A stretch of 64,000 nucleotides of DNA, taken from the NCBI GenBank assembly GCA_026315105.1, contig CM048745.1, positions 151,627,823 through 151,691,822 of the forward strand, given 5' to 3'. Made by a program: the position numbers and the translations under genes. This document shows, in pieces, positions 55,104-64,000 of this stretch. Source of the stretch: Locusta migratoria. Lineage: Eukaryota; Arthropoda; Insecta; Orthoptera; Acrididae. Under the pieces are notes generated by a model. The model was not told the origin of the DNA, ran no database searches, and saw only the letters and a list, made by a program, of their open reading frames with translations. Position 1 is the stretch's first letter. Every line of letters begins with the position of its first letter.

Positions 55104-55826
55104 TCGCACTGACGTGTTTTACGGCACCCTTTAGATCTGTAGTTTTAAGTTTTTGCAAACGTTCTGGACAAAAATAATAATCTAAATAATAAATTAATTA
55201 TTAAGAGTGTCTGGAAACCTTTTACGAAAAAAAAAAAAAAATTAGGTAGTGGTGGGTTTCGAATCACTGACCTTCAATGCCACAGTCCAACGCTTTGCCC
55301 ACTACACTACGGATAAGAGCTCGAAGTTGCGTTCTTTAATTTCGTACTATTGATGGCCGTTCTTAACTGATGCTAATATGGCATTTGTAGACACTACATT
55401 ATCATTTATCGTACGAAGAACTACGTGTTTTTGTTAATTCTTCAATGCGCCATTGCTTTGAAATGACAACGTGTAAGTTACAATAAGAAAATCATAAAAT
55501 ACGCAACGCAAGATGGCGTATACCAGAGAGAGTTCTGTGCGAGAAATGTCATGTGACATCTCCGAACGGCTGGTTTTCCTTAATTCAATGGAGGGTGTTA
55601 AATCTCCGTTATTTTTGCAAATATCTCTGCAATGATGCAAGATATGAAAAAAAAAAAAAACATAATAGAGCGAAGTTGTAGAGAATTCTCCCCTCTACGA
55701 ATTAGGTTATTCAATTTTCGTGTTGGATGGTTAAGCCGTTATTTTCATTTAAATTTCGAACTGTCAAAAGACGATCGCAAAGGCCCACTTTTAGTGTTAC
55801 TGCCGTGACCTAAAGTGGGCCAAAAG
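55104..55826 (-). mobile_element. Repeat with tRNA-like module (G family), copy 1
   Basis: Inverted counterpart of 60.5-61.65 kb. Anchors are TTGATGGCCGTTCTTAACTG, TATCATTTATCGTACGAAGA, TCTCCGAACGGCTGGTTTTC and GGGCCAAAA at the end. A tRNA-like unit on the minus strand at about 55245-55315 has a B-box-like rc of GGTTTCGAATCAC. Copy 1 lacks the extra 450 bp seen in copy 2. Confidence 0.7.
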
Positions 55827-56029
55827 ATAAGACATATATCCCGGAAAATGTTTGGTCACAATACCGAACGCCGTGAACAAAAAATAAGAGCAAACTGCAG
55901 CTCGTGCTGTCGTGTGATTCCAAGTAACACTGCAGTTGCCGAACTTACACAAACCACGTTCCATTTGCGGTACAAGAAATTAGCCCACACAACTTTCGGA
56001 CTGAGCCGCAAATTATGATATGATACATA

Positions 56030-56315
56030 GCAGGGCTTGAAGCAGGAATCATTACAACAACGGCGCTTATCGCTGCGGCGTGGGCTACTTACGAAACTCC
56101 AATCGCCAACGTTCTCAGAATGCGAAAATATATTGTTGACTCCCACTTACATAGGTAGAAATGATGATCAGAATAAAATACGAGAAATCAGAGCTCGAAC
56201 GGTGAGATTCAGGTGTTCTTTCTTCCAGCGCGCTATTCGAGAATGGAATGTGAAATAAAATAGTATATAACGGTGGCTCGATGAACCGTCTGTCAGGCAC
56301 TTAAATTTGATTTGC
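56030..56315 (+). pseudogene. LINE 3' end fragment
   Basis: Near the C-terminus it reads IREIRARTVRFRCSFFQRAI, REWNVK and a stop. The 3' sequence GTGGCTCGATGAACCGTCTG, CAGGCACTTAAATTTG follows. The FF.RAIREWN ending is a common end of arthropod LINE ORF2 proteins. Upstream domains are missing. Confidence 0.65.
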
Positions 56316-57190
56316 AGTGTTGTCGTGACCAAATAGTACTTAGACGTCTGGTCAAGTGGTTTTTTTAACAGCCGTGAATACCATCAGTTGTTTAATGTTT
56401 CGGCCATGGTATTTTACAGGGGACTAAACTACTGATCAGTCGTTTCGATCATGGAAAGTGATAACCGAATATGACATGTAAAAGAGTTCCGCTAAATACA
56501 TCCATAGCTGCCAACCTTGAGAAGAGACTGTCAGTAATAATTCGACAGACCAATGAGGAGGAGGAGGATGGTTTGGGGGTCATACGCGCATTTTTCAAAG
56601 AAAATTTTGAAAATTATAAGCCCTACTCAGACCATTAAATGCTATATTTATGACACTCTCCGTTCATAAATGTATTCCTCGAAATGAAAGAATTCTAAAT
56701 GAACTGGATCAGGTTAGGAGGAATACCCCAAAAAATTATTTTTGTAATTACCGAGGGTGACATAGAAACATTCCTGCAATTTTCAAACACTTCTCTTCAA
56801 AGAAAGTTAACTGTTGCAGAAGAAAGAAATAAGTTCAAATGTTTAACTCGTGTTTATTTCTAGCGGCACAACACTGCTATAAAAACGAAAATAGGCGAAA
56901 GAAGGATAGAAAGAAAGAAAGAAAACACATTGGAAACTTTTCTCTTCGGAAACGAATTGGCTAACTTCTGACGCCTCATAAAACATGTGGACTGTTTAGC
57001 TGAGACGGAAGACCAAGTACTAGTTGTGAACGAAGGAATTTACGTAGCTCTTGACGACTGGGCGTTCATTTGGTAGCTATGTAGTAAAAATGCTATAACT
57101 TTTCGTACAGCTTTGCTACGTACTCAAGAAGAAAATCATTGGGATCAATAAAACTTTCCCTAGCATTATGGTTAGCTAAATATACCTATT
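56316..57190. other. No recognisable feature
   Basis: AT-rich. A (GAAA)-like purine run lies near 56910. Confidence 0.4.
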
Positions 57191-57205
57191 CCGATTTTCT
57201 TAAAA

Positions 57206-57399
57206 TTCAAATGTTTGTTGGGCTTATGGCACTTAACTACGGGGTCATCAGTGCCTAAACTTACAAACTACTTATTTACTACCTTATACTAAGGACGACA
57301 CAAATATCCATGCCCGAGGGGGGGATTCGAACCCCCGACCGTAGTGGCCGTGCAGACCGTGACTGGAGCGCCTCAGTCCCCTCGGCCACCGCGGCCGGC
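57206..57399 (-). mobile_element. Full-length SINE (A head), perfect 15-bp target duplication
   Basis: CCGATTTTCTTAAAA flanks both ends (57191-57205 and 57400-57414). The complement of the body and head is complete to ACCGCGGCCGG. One of the cleanest insertions in the window. Confidence 0.92.
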
Positions 57400-57779
57400 C
57401 CGATTTTCTTAAAACATCATATTTAATATGTCTTTATTCCGTATTTTTTTTTTTTTTTTTCGAACTTCCCGTAACTCCGTAAATAAGATGATAGATCCGT
57501 AACAATTACGGACAATCCGTAATAGTTGGCAGCTATGTACATCATACACAGCTGTATCTGGATGATAATAGAAGCAGTTGATTGCTGTATGACAACGAAA
57601 ACTTAACATATTCAACGCAATGACGTAACAACATTTAATGTTAAATACTCCATTTAACGAAAGTCTTCGGGAAGTCCAGTTAGCTGAAGTGATATATGTT
57701 GCATATTTTTGGGTCGGACGCGTTGGAGGTGTGAGATGATATTAGAAGCCGCCCATTTGTGTGTCAACATACGGTCAGT

Positions 57780-58140
57780 GAATGGCTACCGGTAACTGAG
57801 AGTTTGCCTCTGTCGTTGTGGCGTTCGTTCATCGTGCCATGCCTGCGGTGTTGTCAGCAGAGGGACGGGCGGCGCGTTTCGTGAAACTGGCGAGGCTACG
57901 TGCAGCAGCACGGCGGTGGCTGATGCAACCGGCGGAGGCGTGGCGCCTGCGTCAGGGACGCGCCCTGCCCGCCGTGCTGTGCCGACGCGCACGTTCGCCA
58001 CGCACCGGACAGACAGCGCACGCACTCTGTCTGCTGCTCTACGCCCCGGGCCTTCCCGACACGCGTGTGCGTTTTCTGTATCCAACCCAGCCGACCAAGC
58101 TGACTCGCGTGTTGCGTTCATGAAGGGGAGAGCCTAAGAC
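57780..58140. other. GC-rich island, no exon recognised
   Basis: CpG-rich with a 101-codon plus-strand ORF (57818-58123) rich in Ala/Arg/Leu and a 111-codon minus-strand ORF. Neither has a domain. A promoter-like island or compositional patch. Confidence 0.35.
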
Positions 58141-58159
58141 ACATCCGTGACGATGATCA

Positions 58160-58720
58160 ACACTATGATATACGGATGAAGACGATGGTGATCATAATAG
58201 GGACAAATATGGTAGCGGTGGTGATGCAGGGGCGATGCAGGTACAAATATGGTGGAGAAGTTGATGCAGGTACAAATATGGTAGCGGTGGGGGACAAATA
58301 TGGTAGCGGTGGGGGACAAATATGGTAGCGGTGGGGGACAAATATGGTGGTGGAGAGGTAATGCAGGGGCAAATATGGTGGTGGAGGTAATGCAGGGACA
58401 AATATGGTGGTGGTGGAGGTAATGCAAGGACAAATTTCGTGGTGGTGGAGGTGATGCAGGGACAAATATGGCTGTGGAGGTGATGCAGGGACACACATGT
58501 TTGTGGTGGCAGTGATGCAGGGACACACATGTTTGTGGTGGCAGTGATGCAGGGACACACATGGTGGTGCTGATGCACGGACAAAAATGGTGGTGTTGAT
58601 GCAAGGACAAACATGGTGGTGTTGATGCATGGACAAACATGGTGGTACCGTCGTAGGGACGAATATGGTGCTGATGTAGGGATGATAGGGACGAAAACAG
58701 CGGACGAGAGAAATGTCTGT
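58160..58720 (+). repeat. Minisatellite, GGTGATGCAGGGACAAATATGG type
   Basis: Irregular tandem units of about 20-33 bp: three near-identical GGTAGCGGTGGGGGACAAAT units at 58270-58345, then variants of GGTGGAGGTAATGCAGGGAC and ACACACATGTTTGTGGTGGC. The three overlapping minus-strand ORFs with HHHICPCITSTT-like runs follow from the repeat. Confidence 0.85.
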
Positions 58721-59836
58721 ACTGGCCGTAATACGATGTATTGAATCATTAACGATAATGTTGTAAATTATTGTTACAAAACTGTGATATTGTTGAAGAT
58801 TGTTATATATACAAGTGAGGAAAAAGGCTAAGCAATTTGTTGTTTATGTGCTGCAAGTAAGACAGCCGTGTTTCCTCTAACAATATGATGAAATATTAAA
58901 TTTTGAGGACGCAACAATGTTTCAAACGATTAGTTTATTTTAGTTACCTAATATACTCGTTAGGCAGATGGTGAATGTAAATGTATCAAGTTATACTGTA
59001 AAACATAACGCATTGATGACAACAAATATTGATTATTTAAGGACACTAGTGATATACATGGGCAGAATCATCGATAACAATAAAAAGCTACTAACAATTA
59101 TAAAGAAGAAGGGAAAGACCTAAGGTACTCACAAACAACTCGCAAAAACAACAAACCAGGCAGTCCCTTTAAATCGATTTTCTCTCTTCGCGGCTGTCTT
59201 TACTTACATGAAAGTGACATACCACTGCTACACGAAATGCGGTGCGATTCAAACCACTGTGCGCTACGCAAGAGACCACGACGCTCCCCCTAACTGCAGT
59301 CTCCACTTTTTACAAAGTGAAACAGCTGAAAACGTCGGGAAGTGCTGCTCTAGAGGACAGTGACCAATTAGGAGGCGGGTCAGAGCCACTTCACACCATG
59401 GGGACTGAAATTAGGGACCGCACGGCTTCTTACAAAATCCATGGCTCCTTCTTTCCCCTCCAGTAGTAAGATATCTGAGCCAATTTCCTCATGTTTCAAG
59501 ATCAGTAGTTCATTAATTGTGACGGGCAGACGGCAGAGTTCTTTGATGCTAAGATCCAAAATCTAGTGTCACAACTTGGCGAACGTTTAAACATTCGTGG
59601 TTAATATGCTCAAGAGTAAAAAATGAGCATATTCTAATTTGTAAACAACTGATATTGATGAATACCTTCTTAGTCCATTACAAATCGGTTCTTCATTTCC
59701 AAACTACCCTCGTATTTGTGCAAGCAAGGATTACCAAAATCACGGACGACAAATGGCAAATAGAAATGTTTAGATGTTTCGTTAAAAGTAACTTATCATT
59801 AACTTCTCACACTTAATCCCTAACTGAGACTGTGCA
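58721..59836. other. No recognisable feature
   Basis: AT-rich; no gene supported. Confidence 0.4.
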
Positions 59837-59941
59837 GCCGCGGTGGAGTAGCCGAGCGGTCTAAGGCGCCTCGCAGCGGAGCGCGCGGTTTTCGCCGTCG
59901 GAGGTTCGAGTCCTCCCTGGGGCGTGTGTGTGTGTGTGTGT

Positions 59942-59998
<57 letters not shown>

Positions 59999-60076
59999 TC
60001 ATTAGGTTAGTTTACCTTAGTTTAAGCAGTTTGTAAACTACGGACTGATAACCACGCAGTTTGGTCCGATAGATTA
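59837..60076 (+). mobile_element. SINE (B head) with (TG)n expansion between head and body
   Basis: Canonical GCCGCGGTGGAGTAGCCGAG head and GGTTCGAGTCC B-box. The GGGGC(A)TG junction has grown into (TG)n at 59924-59996, followed by a normal body (GTCATTAGGTTAGTTTACC to TTTGGTCCGATAGATT). Confidence 0.88.
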
Positions 60077-60504
60077 AAGTCTCAAAAATTAAAATGTTTG
60101 TTACTTTCCAGTTCAATTAGTGGTTTTACAGTAACACAAAATGGCTTGCCTACGAAGTTATTTTACATTTATAATAGCATTTAAATAATTTCGAAATGTC
60201 AGTCATCAGTTTGCATAAAATGAATAGGAATCTCGCAACGCAAAGAAAAAGTTTTTCAAGAGAACGGATGTTTTAAAACATTCGAAATCGTTCCAATGAA
60301 ACTTGATGAACAACACGTGAAAGTGCGGTCGAAGATGTGACCAGGTGTCAAGTGTCGCTATAGAATCTGCTAGCTGTGGTGCGTGTTGGAGAATGTACTT
60401 TCAGCAGAGGGACTGAAAAAATTTCCATGGAGAGGCTAAACCACTTTCCTGTGTATTGCGCTTAAGTCTGGGAAAGTTTCTTATTCGAAACAGGCACAAC
60501 AATT

Positions 60505-61655
60505 TTGGCCCATTTTAGGTTACGGTAGTAACAATAACAGTGGGCGTTTGCGATCGTCTTTTGACAGCTCGAAATTTAAATGAAAATAACGGCTTAACTA
60601 TTCATCTGACACGAAAATTGAATAACCGAATTTGTAGAGCAGAAAATTCTCTACAACTTTGGTCTGTTATATTTTTTTTTCATATCTCGTATCGTTTCAG
60701 AGATATTTGCAAAAATAACGGCCATTTTGGGATGTCTGTCTGTCTGTCCGTAACGTGTTCCCTGTTTTTAAGCCGAACCATTCAACCGATCAGCACCAAA
60801 TTTTACAGACATAATTGTAGGCCGCCAGAGACCAGAACCTCCCTTTTCAAATTTTACGGCCAAAAAATACGGTAGTCAAACAAAAAAAGACGTTTGTAAT
60901 ATAATTGTAATTGCAAACGAACCGTTCATCTGACACGAAAATTGAATAATCTAATTGGTAGATAAGTGTATGTATTTATATTATTAGTATTATTTGTTAT
61001 TCAACTTGTAAATTTTGTTTCTTGACATGTTCCACATCCACGAGGATCCCCTCAATATGGATCTACGGAACAAATAAATAATCTAATCTAATCTAAAACA
61101 TTTTCTACTTAGCTCCCTTATTTTTTTTTTCATATCTCGTATCGTTTGAGAGAGATTTGCAAAAATAACGGAGATTTGACACCCTCCATTGAATTAACGA
61201 AAACCAGCCGTTCGGAGATATCACGTGACATTCCTCGCGTATTTGATGATTTTCTTATTGTACATTATTACACTGTCATTTCAAAGCAACGGCACACTGA
61301 GGAATTAACAAAAACACATCGTTCTTCGTACGATAAATGATAATCTAATGTCTACTAATGCCATATTAACATCAGTTAACAACGGCCATCAATAGTATGA
61401 GATAAAAGAACTGCTGTTTTGATTCATAGCCGTAGCGTAGTGGGCAAGGTGCTGGACTGTGACTCGAAAGGTCGATGGTTCGAAACCCTCCGCTACCTAA
61501 TTTTTTCTTCTTAAAATGGTTTCAGACACTCTTATTAATTAATTTATTATTATTTAGATTATTATGTTGCTCCAAAATGTTTGCAAAAACTTTTAAAACT
61601 ACAAATCTAAAGTGGACCGTAAAACACGCCAGTGCGATTTTTTTTAAAATTCCAG
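60505..61655 (+). mobile_element. Repeat with tRNA-like module (G family), copy 2, with internal duplication
   Basis: Opposite in orientation to the copy at 55.1 kb. The tRNA-like unit at about 61428-61495 (GCCGTAGCGTAGTGGGCAAG A-box-like, GGTTCGAAACCC B-box) is better preserved here. TCATATCTCGTATCGTTT and the AAAATTGAATAA region occur twice (60608-60722 and 60930-61172), so about 450 bp were added, including a LINE tail. Confidence 0.7.
60990..61097 (+). mobile_element. LINE 3' tail inside the G element
   Basis: GACATGTTCCACATCCACGA, ATATGGATCTACGGAAC, AATAAATAATCTAATCTAA: the 3' UTR style and short tandem tail of common insect LINEs. It explains part of the extra length of G copy 2. Confidence 0.5.
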
Positions 61656-61949
61656 TTCGTAATTGTATTTCTACTAATAATAAAAGATACGACTAACTAC
61701 ATCGTTTCATCTCGTAATTTTAAACAGCTATGTGAGCGCTATACAACATTACAGTACCCAAAAGAACATTTACGAAGCGTGCAGAGAAACTTGGAAGTGT
61801 AAAGTTCCAACTCTTTTTCATCTCAAGCAACTATTCGTGTTTTTACGTGAATTTAATAGCCACATAACGCCCAGGAGTTTGAAAAGTCAGTTAGACATTA
61901 CCTGGTAGGTGTGGGCAACAGAACTAAGAATGAGGAGCTAGTAAGCTGA

Positions 61950-62350
61950 ATGAGTAGTGGTGAGAGTAGAGGTGGAGAGATTAGCGAGTGTGAATGAGGT
62001 AAGAAGTAGAGGCAGCGAGGCAGTGAAGTGCGTGCGTCAGAGCAAAGTAACGACGCGATTGCGGGAATTAGTCTTTGTCAGCGAGAGGGAAGACAAACAA
62101 ACAAATTGCGCGTTCAGGGAAGTGACGTTAATGCGGCATGACGAAGGTGTGTCGCGGCTTGCACCAATGACGGCCCAGCACGAGGTGTTTCGTTGGCTCC
62201 ACGCGGCGCCTGAGCCAACTGACCGCGAGTATGATCACACGGCGTCTCAGGCTGATGCAAGATCCAGATTATAAGAGTTTCGCGGACTTCGGCATTGGGC
62301 TTCCTGCCCGGAAATACCGGTGTTATTCTACGAGGGGCGCCTGATAACGA
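61950..62350. other. Moderately GC-rich stretch with a 105-codon ORF
   Basis: The plus ORF 61957-62274 (MVRVEVERLASVNEVRS) is charged and lacks a domain. Its start codon as listed is not secured as ATG. It may be a decayed coding piece or chance. Confidence 0.25.
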
Positions 62351-62752
62351 ATTCCGTCATCCGTGTTCTCTACTGAACCCAAACAACCACGCCCAACTGC
62401 TTACACGGTGGGCCATTACACTGACCTATTCGTATTTATACGTCCTCAAAACTCTACCAACTCGTCTGATCGAGTAAAATGGCCGACTCAGAAACAAAAA
62501 AGGTTTAATTTTGACAGGTGTCGACCGTACGGATTAGTGGCGCAACTAACAGAGGTAAAATTCTATGTATCATAAGTTTTATTATATGGGTAGCAAAATT
62601 AATGTAACTACTTGTATTGTCTCTTTACCTGATCTAATGCCTTCAGCGGCCCCTGATTTTCTTAGACTGCATTCCATTACCCTTGTTTCGCTCTCGTTAA
62701 TGTTCATCTTATACCTTCCTTTTCGGGCACTGTTCATTGCGTTCTATTTTTC

Positions 62753-62943
62753 AAATGTTTGTAATTCTATCGAACCAAACTGCGTGCTCATCAATCCGTA
62801 GCTTACAAACTACTTAAACCTAGGTAACTAACCTAAGGACAAACACACACACCTATGCCCCAGGGAGGACTCGAACCTCCACGGCGAACAACCGCGCGCT
62901 CCGCAGCGAGACGCTTTAGACCGCTCGGCTACTCCACCGCGGC
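62753..62943 (-). mobile_element. Full-length SINE (B head), 11-bp target duplication
   Basis: The flanks TTCTATTTTTC (62742-62752) and TTCTACTTTTC (62944-62954) differ once. The complement of the body and head is complete to GCTACTCCACCGCGGC. Confidence 0.9.
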
Positions 62944-63407
62944 TTCTACTTTTCTTCCAGATCCTGTGCTGTAACTGACAATCGCAATATCATCGGCCTA
63001 CAGCATAGTTTTTATTTCTTCTCCCTGAACTTTAATTATTTCTCCAAATTTTTCGTTTCATTCCTTCACAGATTGCTCATATTATACTGACTGCTTTTCT
63101 TTAACTAGTTCACGAAACTACCCAAGCGGACTGGATCTTTTATCTTTAATTTTAATCAACCACACCTAAAAGGTCAAGATTACGTTTTACAATTACAGAG
63201 AATACCAAGTTTACTGGAGTTCTTCTCACCATCGTTATCACTGTAGAAGTTATTTGAGCGCTGACAACGTATGCTCAAAAGGAAAAAAAGTAAACAAATA
63301 ATCTATACAAAGATTCGAATAATTTCCCCAAAAATGTATTATTGACAATTCGCACATATTTTTTTTCACATGAGTACTACCATGGAAATTTTTTGGTAGA
63401 GCGGGAA

Positions 63408-63558
63408 TGGCCTCGCGTTTTGAAGCGCCATGTCATGGATTATGCGGTCGCTCCCGTCAGAGGTTCGAGTCGTTCCTCGAGCGCGCGCGCGCGCGCGCGC
63501 GCGCGCGCATGCGTCTTTAGCGTAACTTATTTGTAAGTCCAGGGTCCGATGAAATGTT
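63408..63558 (+). mobile_element. SINE with (GC)n microsatellite in place of the CGGGCATGG junction
   Basis: The eroded head (GAGCGGGAATGGCC) and B-box GGTTCGAGTCG are followed by a (GC)n run of about 30 bases (63480-63509), then the body GCGTCTTTAGCGTAACTTAT. (GC)n microsatellites are rare in animal genomes. Confidence 0.7.
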
Positions 63559-63715
63559 AAAATGTTTGTAAATGTAGGGGCCGGCTGCGGTTATCAGTCC
63601 CTAGGCTTACAAACTACTTAAGCTAAGGCCAACACACGCTCTTGCCCGAAGGGGGAATCGAACCTCCGACGGCGAGGGAACCGATGCCCTCAGTATTATG
63701 GTCCCTTGGGGTTAC
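63559..63715 (-). mobile_element. Diverged SINE, tail to tail with its neighbour
   Basis: The complement of the body (GGTTATCAGTCCCTAGGCTT, CCAACACACGCTCTTGCCC) and B-box GGAATCGAACCTCC. Its tail abuts the tail of the plus-strand SINE at 63558, making a short inverted pair. From 63716 to the end nothing is recognised. Confidence 0.72.
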
Positions 63716-64000
63716 AAAGATCTCAATAGTTGAATTGTTTACCATTTTTCCACCCTGATTTCATATCTGAACCGGCCACGATTGTTTGTTAACATACATC
63801 TATCTCTCTTATCAATCTATGTTTCATGGTTATATATCACTAAAGTTGTAGCACACATTTAGGTGCCTACATGTTGTTCTTCCGCTGGTTTGTCCTCTGT
63901 GTCAGAGGAGTATGCTATACTGGATTCCTCGACTGAACTAACCCTGTCGTCTCTTTACATCTGCTACGACACCTATGCGGTTTCACTTGTTGGTAGTGGT

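Noticed and set aside
57818..58123. 101-codon plus-strand ORF
   Set aside because: GC-rich, Ala/Arg/Leu-rich, also open on the other strand; no domain or splice support.
58134..58749. Three overlapping minus-strand ORFs of 157-185 codons
   Set aside because: All three frames are open across a minisatellite and give the same HHHICPC-like repeats. This is a repeat artefact.

Overview
The window looks like intergenic or intronic DNA from a large, repeat-rich arthropod genome, most likely a polyneopteran insect of the grasshopper/cricket type. This is inferred from the dense tRNA-derived SINEs, the decayed LINE 3' ends, and the Tc1, hAT, Harbinger and TTAA-type DNA transposons, with almost no host coding sequence. 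The species cannot be fixed by eye. Nothing bacterial or viral (operons, CRISPR, phage) was seen.

Host gene content is very small. The best candidate is a GC-rich promoter and first coding exon near the left end: an E-box at 721, a TATA-like box at 776, an ATG at 951 in good context, and a splice donor at 1065, giving 38 codons. Other GC-rich islands (about 13.1-13.6, 15.6-15.9, 27.6-28.2, 40.5-40.9, 48.8-49.2, 54.5-54.8, 57.8-58.1 and 62.0-62.3 kb) are promoter-like in composition. Several carry CCAAT, CRE or E-box motifs, but no exon could be tied to them. One unclassified acidic ORF lies at 45.26-45.58 kb on the minus strand.

The rest is a mosaic of mobile elements. (1) About 25 SINEs have type II tRNA-like heads (two head types, A and B, sharing one 3' body), many with clear target-site duplications (TSDs). 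(2) A tRNA-Cys-derived SINE family, called E here, includes a pair nested into a palindrome of about 560 bp at 39.57-40.13 kb. (3) LINE remnants occur at 3.5-4.2, 16.06-17.58, 18.1-18.6, 28.6-28.9, 30.7-31.3, 36.6-37.1, 41.9-42.4, 56.0-56.3 and 61.0 kb. (4) DNA transposons are a Tc1-like element broken by two later insertions (23.9-26.0 kb), a Harbinger-like element inside a SINE (4.9-7.4 kb), hAT-type elements (47.9-48.7 and 49.5-50.3 kb), two TTAA-flanked elements (34.9 and 46.7 kb) and a mariner-like fragment (44.3-44.8 kb). (5) Long inverted-repeat (foldback) elements lie at 1.86-2.24, 7.6-8.3, 10.7-10.9, 11.8-12.85, 24.8-25.46 and 52.46-52.74 kb; several contain tRNA-like sequences. (6) There are many microsatellites, a perfect 16-bp tandem array at 30.1 kb and two CATCACC/GGTGATG minisatellites at 14.9 and 58.2 kb.

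The most informative structures are the nested insertions, because their TSDs give relative ages, and the repeated presence of tRNA-like promoter-type sequences inside foldback DNA elements. Coordinates of decayed repeats are approximate to within a few to tens of bases.
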